A DNA stretch of 64,000 nt, taken from Solen grandis (Eukaryota > Mollusca > Bivalvia > Adapedonta > Solenidae). Every line of letters begins with the position of its first letter. Position 1 is the stretch's first letter. The position numbers and the translations under genes are program-made. Below the pieces are notes generated by a model, which was not told the origin of the DNA, ran no database searches, and worked only from the letters and a program-made list of their open reading frames with translations. Location of the stretch: positions 41,717,226 to 41,781,225 of the forward strand of contig CM037782.1 in the NCBI GenBank assembly GCA_021229015.1, written 5' to 3'. Shown in pieces: positions 57,664 through 64,000 of this stretch.

Positions 57664-59863
57664 ATGCCTTCAGAAAAGTAAGTTATGTATATAGTCATGT
57701 ACATTCAGGATTTCTATACAACATTATGTCTAGCAGCAATTCGCTTTATTTGAAATTGTCATTGTTTTAGATAAAAATGAAAAGTTTTCTTTTGTCTTCC
57801 TTCTTCAGCTTAAAAATAGGTCAGAGACATAATAATGAGTCTTTGATCTATTGGCGGGAGATGCTCGCGTGTTTTTCTTTCTTTTGATTTAAGATTATAT
57901 TGGAAACAACAGGATTCGAATAGATTTAAGAAAGTGCAGAGCTTCCACGAAATTTTAGTGCTAATGTGTGTTTTGATAGATCTAAATGTGTGAGCAGACG
58001 ACTTTTTCGCGATCAAGTAAACGTGAGAGACGCTCGTGTTCGATGTGTAAACAGCCTTATTCCTTTGTAGATCTAGTGGATAACGGAAGTGTTTATCAAC
58101 ATCGGATTTATTAAGAACTTTATTTCTTTCAGGGAAGAAGTTCAAACTGTTACCGAAACAAAGGAAACAACAGAAACACCCGAAATTAAGACAAAGACGG
58201 TAGAGGATGTAAAGCGGGCTGTTGAGGAGGCTGAAAAGGTACGTTTACATCAATGTTATTAAATGCGAAATAAAATATATGTGTGCATGTATTCATTGCA
58301 TTTGTTCCATTAAGATGTCTGAAATAAATTGACTTGTATATTTTTAATACTGCTCGAACAGTTTGATGTTCCATATTCCTTTCTTTATTAATGACGAGTT
58401 ACCTCCCCTATTAGTAATGAAATTGCGCGCCGGGAACCAAGAGTCGTCTGCTTATCAATTCAAAATATATTTGTTTATTTATGAAAATGAATTGAGTGGT
58501 GTCATCTTTATTTTTATTTATCTAAATGTAATGTATTAGAATTTTAATAAAGCATTTGCCATGTTATAACTTGTCTTAAAGAAAAAAAAAACTTGAATCA
58601 AGCAGGTGTTGGGAACTTGTAAACTATTGAAGTAAATTAATGTACATTTTTCCTCCCACATCAGAAGTGTGTATTTGCTAAGATTGTAGAGCACAATAAA
58701 TATCAATTTTGATTAAATGAACTCTCATTCTAAGAATTCATTTTTTAATATTCATGCCTTGAACTTGCGTACCATTTGTTTCCAGGCACAGGAAGACACA
58801 GAAGAAAAGACAGAAGAAGAGAATGGCACTGCCAAAGAAGAGGAAAAGACTGATGAAGAAAATGTAAACCAGAATGCCTCAGAAACAACAGGTGAGTTTT
58901 TGGCTGTAATTTATATTTATAATTTATACCGGTGTGCACATATTCAAGGATCTTAAGTGCTGCAAAGATATATACACCATACTCTTTTTTTTGTTATTGC
59001 GTAATGGAAATCGTTACGGTGGTTTGGTGCAAAACTAGAAAATAGCATAGCAACAGATCAAATAGTTCCCACCAAGTTGTTCATGTTCTACTGTTACAAG
59101 CAACATATTTAAATTGCAATCTTTATGCAAAATTATATGTTAGCTACATACCTATAAAGAGACAAATGCCAAGATATTCCACAAGGGGGTGTAACCAACG
59201 TTTACATTTCAGAATTTGTCTTTAATTTCATTGTTCCCACTAAGATAAGGGGGAGGGGTAAAATTTGTGTTTTTCTTGAACTTTTGTACCCTCTCTGTAA
59301 AAGATTTGTAGCAAAGCTCTCAAAACTTGGGATACTGAAGACCAATATGGGGGTAAAATACTTCAATAAGGCCATATGGGAGTATCTGGGAACACTAATT
59401 TGCCCTGTTCCAGGGACCAAGTCCAGTTCTAAACAAATTATCTTGATGACTATTGCACACTAAAAGTGAACATGCACAACCCTTCTACATCAGTAAAGAA
59501 TGAGTCCTTTTTAAACAAATTCCAGTGTTGCTACACGTTTCAATAAAACAGATCATCGTTTGAATGCAAGAAGGGGCATCAGCTTAATAAAATTAAATAT
59601 ACGTTCTAATTATATATCTTAATGTCCCCTTTAGACATTCATTTGACATGATACTTGAAAAAAAATTGTATTTAAATGAGATAAGTCATTCCTTTTCAAT
59701 TTGAATTTTACTTTGAAATGTTGCAGAGGGTGAGAAGAGAACGTTAGAGGAGGAGGAAGATAGCGAGGAAGCAAGTCCCACAAAAAAGACCAAAACGGAG
59801 GAGGCCACAGAAGAAGCCAAAGCTACAGAAAAAGAAGAAGAAGAAGCTAGTGGTGATGCATAA
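57664..59863 (+). CDS. PTMA: Prothymosin-alpha-like acidic nuclear protein, four exons
   Basis: Exons: 57664-57677, 58133-58238, 58786-58891 and 59727-59863, with all splice sites canonical (for example aaaa|gtaagt, gaaaag|gtacgt, acag|gtgagt). They total 363 bases, 120 residues. The protein is almost entirely E, K, T and A with no aromatic residue, so it is intrinsically disordered. It begins MPSEKEEVQTVTETKETTE. The middle is Glu-rich. Near the end it reads GEKRTLEEEEDSEE, then SPTKKTKTEE, which parallels the vertebrate C-terminal GKR...TKKQKT nuclear localisation region. Prothymosin binds linker histone H1 and has roles in chromatin and cell survival (vertebrate knowledge). The similarity is partly compositional, so a generic acidic nuclear protein is the alternative. 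Confidence 0.82.
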
Positions 59864-60000
59864 GACATTAGTTTGGGTGTTCCATATCATTTACAATTGT
59901 TCATCTCATTTTTATTGAGACCGTTCATCTCATATTTAAATATTGAATCACGCAGCCAAATCTCATATTCTTATGTTGAATGTTATTAGTATATTTGTGG

Positions 60001-60006
60001 AATAAA
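60001..60006 (+). terminator. Poly-A signal of the prothymosin-like gene
   Basis: AATAAA, 138 bases after the stop codon, with a GT-rich stretch following ('tttttctttgttcatgg'). Confidence 0.7.
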
Positions 60007-60661
60007 TGTCGTCAAAATTGAACTTGCATGGCTTTTTCTTTGTTCATGGATTGAAAGATGTGTGCTTAGTGCTCATGTATGTGCAAGAATGGTATAAGTT
60101 ATTTTGCAGGGTTCTCAGTAACTCCCAGCAATACTATACACTCAATGATACTCGGTATGATGAGGAAATGGAATGCCGTTCTTTCTTGTTACTGGAAATT
60201 AAGAGCCAGTGTGTTGAGAGAATGTGGTTTTGCTGTAACGTACTGATGTACGTATATTGCTATTTATTATTATAATGAGCACAAACAAATAAGTTACAGC
60301 ATTGACATTTCTACACACAGGACCGAACCGAGTGTAGGTTTTGCTAGTCAGTAACACTTATCGGACTTTGGAAGTTTTGGTAGCCGTTAAATGTTGATGT
60401 GTGGCTGTCGTACAGGTTAAAATCGGGCAGTAATTTTAAGAACTAATGAATTTGATTATACATATTTACACGTAAGAAAAAAAATCTACTGAAAGATGTT
60501 TAACGCCGCGTCTTGTACACTATTTACACAAACCAACTAAGACGCACAAAAATATTAGGTGTACATGTACACTACACGAAGCAATTCAGAAATAATGAGT
60601 TGTTTCCCTTCCTCTAAAACTAAAATCGTTCTGCTTGCACATTATGGATCTAAGAAGGTCA

Positions 60662-60883
60662 GGGTCGAATTCCACCAACATTTCTTAGCGCTAAGTAATA
60701 GAAGCGAATTTATTATTGTTTTTTTTATAAAATACCGCATTTCTTTACAAATATAGTTAGTTTTATAGGTAATAATTGATTTCGGCTTAGTCATTTACTT
60801 TATTTTTAATTTATAAATCAGAATATGTTTCTACAGAGTTTAAGTATAACTTAGCGCTAAGTATTTTTGGTGGAATTCGAGCC
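60662..60883. mobile_element. MITE with terminal inverted repeats of about 35 bp
   Basis: The left end 'gggtcgaattccaccaacat' plus 'ttcttagcgctaagt' is mirrored by 'acttagcgctaagtattttt' plus 'ggtggaattcgagcc'. The total is 222 bp, the interior is AT-rich and non-coding. No certain target duplication. Confidence 0.75.
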
Positions 60884-61229
60884 ATATCATTAAATTCTTT
60901 CATTCTTCTCCCATATTTAAGTAGGTATTGGTCTATGTTCTTGAAAATACAAAATAAAATGGGAGTATCTTATCCGTATCCCATTCAAAACTATAAAATG
61001 GTTTGAGTATGAAAATCGTGTAAAAAAAGTACAAAGTTTGACTCAACGGAGCATGGTGTTTGTTAGCTAAGAAGAAGGTGCATTTATTTCACTCATTTAT
61101 GATATTTAAGTATAAACAAATGTTTTATCTTTTAAATAAATTCTCCGCGAAATGTGAAGAAAGTATATATTCTATATATGAACTTAAATCGGGGCTTTGA
61201 TTTAGATCGATTATTTTGTTTGGTTTAAT

Positions 61230-61275
61230 TAAAGCGCTCCTGAGCACAAGGTGAGCTATTCTGATCACCCTAGGT
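61230..61275. repeat. Remnant end of the AGCTCACCTGAG element family
   Basis: 'gctcctgagcacaaggtgag' plus 'ctattctgatcaccct' matches the hairpin end of the tandem-core elements, without any core. Confidence 0.5.
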
Positions 61276-61555
61276 GTACATGTACATTACACCACCCATT
61301 ATTGTTTAATTTTAAAGACTAAAGATAATCCCCATGGTCAGCATTTTATTTTATACGACACAAAAGTAATTAATCTTTTACGCTCATTACAGATATCGTA
61401 AGTATCAAATGTCGCTATGTACCTGAATAACGCACAAGAAGGGAGGAACGTATGTACTACACAACGCTAAGTACGCTCTGTGGAATACATGTAGTCTGAT
61501 CCTTATGTAATTCATCATCCAAGTGAGCGTGGGAGTTCTATAGTTACTGCAAACT

Positions 61556-61790
61556 TTATAGACCGGTCAAGCGGTTAGAGCGTCCGCCCCGGAATCGGGA
61601 GGTCGTGGGTTCGATCCCTGGTCTCGACATATCAAAGTCGTAATAAAGGGTACGGGTATAGCTCCCTTGCTTGGCGCTCAGCATATACGGGTAGTTCCAG
61701 GCCTGGTTGGCCCGATGTCAGGATAATGAGACATGCAACATGTCTACGGCGTGATACTACAGTGTGGTAGCACTATAACTGTCTGACCAT
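61556..61790 (+). mobile_element. tRNA-derived SINE, second family, well preserved
   Basis: The head reads 'gaccggtcaagcggttagag' (box A) plus 'cgtccgccccgg', then 'cgtgggttcgatccctggtc' (box B). The body has 'gtatagctcccttgcttggc' and 'acatgtctacggcgtgatac'. Related copies lie at 32110 and 33130. It is not a tRNA gene: the acceptor ends do not close a seven-pair stem. Confidence 0.75.
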
Positions 61791-62075
61791 GATTATACTT
61801 AGATGATGGATGGTTACCATAAGATGATAAAAAAGAGAACTAGAACCGCAAGCGGTTTCTCGGTTTTCGCTTTTAACCTAATCAGCTTGAACACTTTATT
61901 TCTACTCAGCCACAATTTTATATATGAAACAACGCAAAAGTTTCGAAAACCTACTCTCATTTGCACATTTTTTTATTATTTTTTTTTTGCAATGTTAGAA
62001 CATTCAATCTCTTCTAGCGCAAATATTTTCCCATACCCTATTCTTTGAAATCATCCATCACATTCTGTGGTGCTG

Positions 62076-64000
62076 TCAACAAGGAACAAAATGCTGAAAA
62101 CCGCATTTGAATCAGACTTTAACTTTTTGAGTTATAAGCAAAAAAAGTGATTTTAAGCAAAACGCTCTCTAGCGGCAAAATGAGAAACCAAATTGATTAG
62201 AATTTTACAATTAGGTACATAGAAATGCAGCAAATAGTTCAGTTAAGTATACAATATGCATGGGTGGAACATTCTGTTTCTTAAATGTCAATTTTTAGCT
62301 TAAAAGCTGCTTTACAATTGTTAAAAAAATGATCATATTTTGGACTGCTGTAAAATGACCAAATGAAGCCCGATCTTCGAAAAATAAATATCACTGGAAA
62401 GAGCCCTTCAAGAACCTACACTTTTGTCCAAATACTCTCAATAAAATACTTTTAGTTTTAGATCTTTTTGGGGGGACCGAAGAAATAAAACAATGTTAAA
62501 AATATGACCTTGACCTTTGCATTTTTTAACATTAAAAATTATCGGGCTCTTTGAATCATAAGACTAAATTACTTGTGAAAATACCATGAAGATTGAACCA
62601 AAAATAATGTCAGGAGCGACAAATTTGTTTTTGAAAATTCTTACTTTTCCAATATTTTAATGAAGTTTGGCCGTATTTTTGAGGACAAAGCATACACTTC
62701 TTAAATTCACAACCCTATATTTTTGTGCGTATATGTCTTGCAAATCGTATGTAGCAAAGAGAGTTCTTTTTTCTGATCTGTAACAAAAATGGGTAGATTT
62801 TTTCATGCGAGGTTCGAACTTTCAACCTTCCATAGCTCAAAATCTTTCAGCTACTCATACCCGCGAAACCCATCATATTTGATTAAGCTATCAACAAGGA
62901 ACATATTGCAACAAACCGCGTTTGAATCAGGCTTCAACTTCTTCAGTTATAAGCAAAAGAGTGATTTCAAGCAAAGCGCCCCCACCCCCCAGCGGCAAAA
63001 TGAGAAACAAAATTGAGTAAATTTTTACCATAAGGTACCTAGCAATGCAGCAACTAATTCAGTTAAGTATACAAGTCGCACAAGTCGAACATTCTATGTC
63101 TATATCACAATTTGAAGCATAAATACTGATTTACAATTGTTAAAAAAAAGGATCAAACTTTTGACAGCCGTAAAATGTCCAAATCCAAGTCCTATCTTCA
63201 AAAACTAAACATCACTGAAAAGAGCTATTTAAGAACTAAAACTTTTGTTCATATATTCTCAATGAAATATTTTTAGTTTTGGGGCGATTTCGGGCCGAAT
63301 AAATAGACCATAATCGTAATATGACCTTGAACTTTGCCATTTTTTTAACTTTTTAATTGTGAGGCCCCTTCAAACATAACGATACATAATGTTTGAATAT
63401 TTCATAAAGAATGAACAGAAAATAAAGTCAGGAGCGACAAAAACATGTTTTTGAAATTTTAATTTTTCCTAAATTTTAATGAAATTTGACCGTTTCTAGA
63501 AGAGCAATCAGGTATTTCTTAAATTCGCCACCCCACAAATTTTGTGCGTATATGTCTTGCAAATCGTATGCAGCAAAGAGCGTTCTTCTATCTGATCTCT
63601 AACAAAATGAATAGGTTTTTCATAGGCCTACACTTATTTGCATTTTTTTTTGTGAGATTCAAACTTTCAACCTTCCGTTACTAGCTCAAAAATATTCAGC
63701 CACTCATACCATGAAACTATCATATTTTATTAGGCTATCAACAAGGAACATAATGCAAAAAAAAAAAAACGCATTTTGATCAGACTTAAACTGTGAGTTA
63801 TAAGCAAAGCGCCCCCTAGCGGCAAAATGAGAAAAAAATGAGTAAAATCTTACCATTAGGTACCTAGCAATGCAAAAATAGTTCAATCAAGTATATAAGT
63901 CGCACTAGTTGAACATTCTATTTCTTATATATCAGAATTTGAAGCATAAAAACTGATTAACAATTATTCTAAAAAAGGATCAAACTTTGGACTGCCGTAA
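62076..64000. repeat. Satellite-like tandem array, unit about 0.83 kb, running off the window
   Basis: 'tcaacaaggaaca' begins units at 62076, 62891 and 63738 (spacings 815 and 847). Shared blocks follow in order: 'gagttataagcaaa', 'agcggcaaaatgagaaa', 'ttaggtac.tag.aatgcag', 'atatgaccttga', 'tcaggagcgacaaa' and 'gtgcgtatatgtcttgcaaa' plus 'tcgtatg'. Units differ by about 15-25 percent by eye. No conserved open frame spans the units. Confidence 0.85.

Noticed and set aside
60006..60275. 89-codon frame after prothymosin
   Set aside because: It starts at the poly-A signal of the upstream gene, with no recognisable domain or splice context.
61556..61630. A tRNA gene with good box A and box B
   Set aside because: No closing acceptor stem, and it continues into a SINE body shared with 32110.
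62076..64000. CRISPR-like or direct-repeat array
   Set aside because: Units are about 0.83 kb with diverged sequence; this is a satellite in an animal genome, and no CRISPR array is present anywhere in the window.

Overview
This is a 64 kb piece of an animal nuclear genome, most likely from a bivalve mollusc. The sequence shows AT-rich DNA, split genes with GT-AG introns, two 100-base assembly gaps and a very high load of tRNA-derived SINEs, MITEs and tandem-core elements. The bivalve assignment is inference: the elements ending in GCTCACCTGAGCAC hairpins, with internal arrays such as 'atgaaacttggtcagaatgt', are repeats I associate with heterodont bivalves.

Three host genes are well supported. 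(1) A flavin-containing monooxygenase on the + strand, six exons between 21686 and 28586, open throughout (556 codons if the first Met is used). Its first intron has a GC donor and all exon phases match. (2) A carbohydrate sulfotransferase on the - strand, three exons between 39195 and 34515 (439 codons). It is a type II membrane protein with both PAPS-binding motifs. (3) A prothymosin-alpha-like acidic nuclear protein on the + strand, four exons between 57664 and 59863 (120 codons), with a compact CCAAT/E2F-type promoter. A small antisense secreted Cys-rich peptide (27070-27267) in FMO intron 5 is only a candidate.

Layout: 1-2.5 kb is repeats. From 2.5 to 9.1 kb lies a broken DDE/integrase-core gene, split by a 4.8 kb foldback element (3101-7893) with arms of 2.1-2.2 kb. 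From 9.1 to 14.3 kb no gene is seen, only a 142-bp perfect-ended hairpin. From 14.3 to 20.9 kb is a second giant palindrome made of decayed mobile-element-like genes: a divergent pair coding a BIR (IAP-type) domain protein and a PIN/XPG-like protein, with a third BIR copy next to a Cys/His 'CYGC..HPSQ' ORF. From 20.9 to 28.6 kb is the FMO gene. From 28.6 to 34.5 kb are minisatellite and SINEs. From 34.5 to 39.2 kb is the sulfotransferase. From 39.6 to 57.4 kb no gene is seen, but there are many MITEs and SINEs, a TTAA-flanked piggyBac-type MITE and a miniature LTR retrotransposon. From 57.5 to 59.9 kb is prothymosin. From 62.1 kb to the end is a tandem array of roughly 0.83 kb units running off the window.

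The most unusual object is at 54034-54450: a 417-bp LTR element (TRIM-type) with 147-bp LTRs, a tRNA-Lys-type primer binding site, a polypurine tract and a 4-bp target duplication. Each LTR carries an almost complete 71-nt tRNA-like cloverleaf with box A, box B and a downstream T5 run. This resembles Cassandra elements, which carry 5S rRNA sequence in their LTRs, but with a tRNA. The second is the BIR-carrying palindromic element. The third is a set of three elements that share their ends but carry unrelated tandem-repeat cores.
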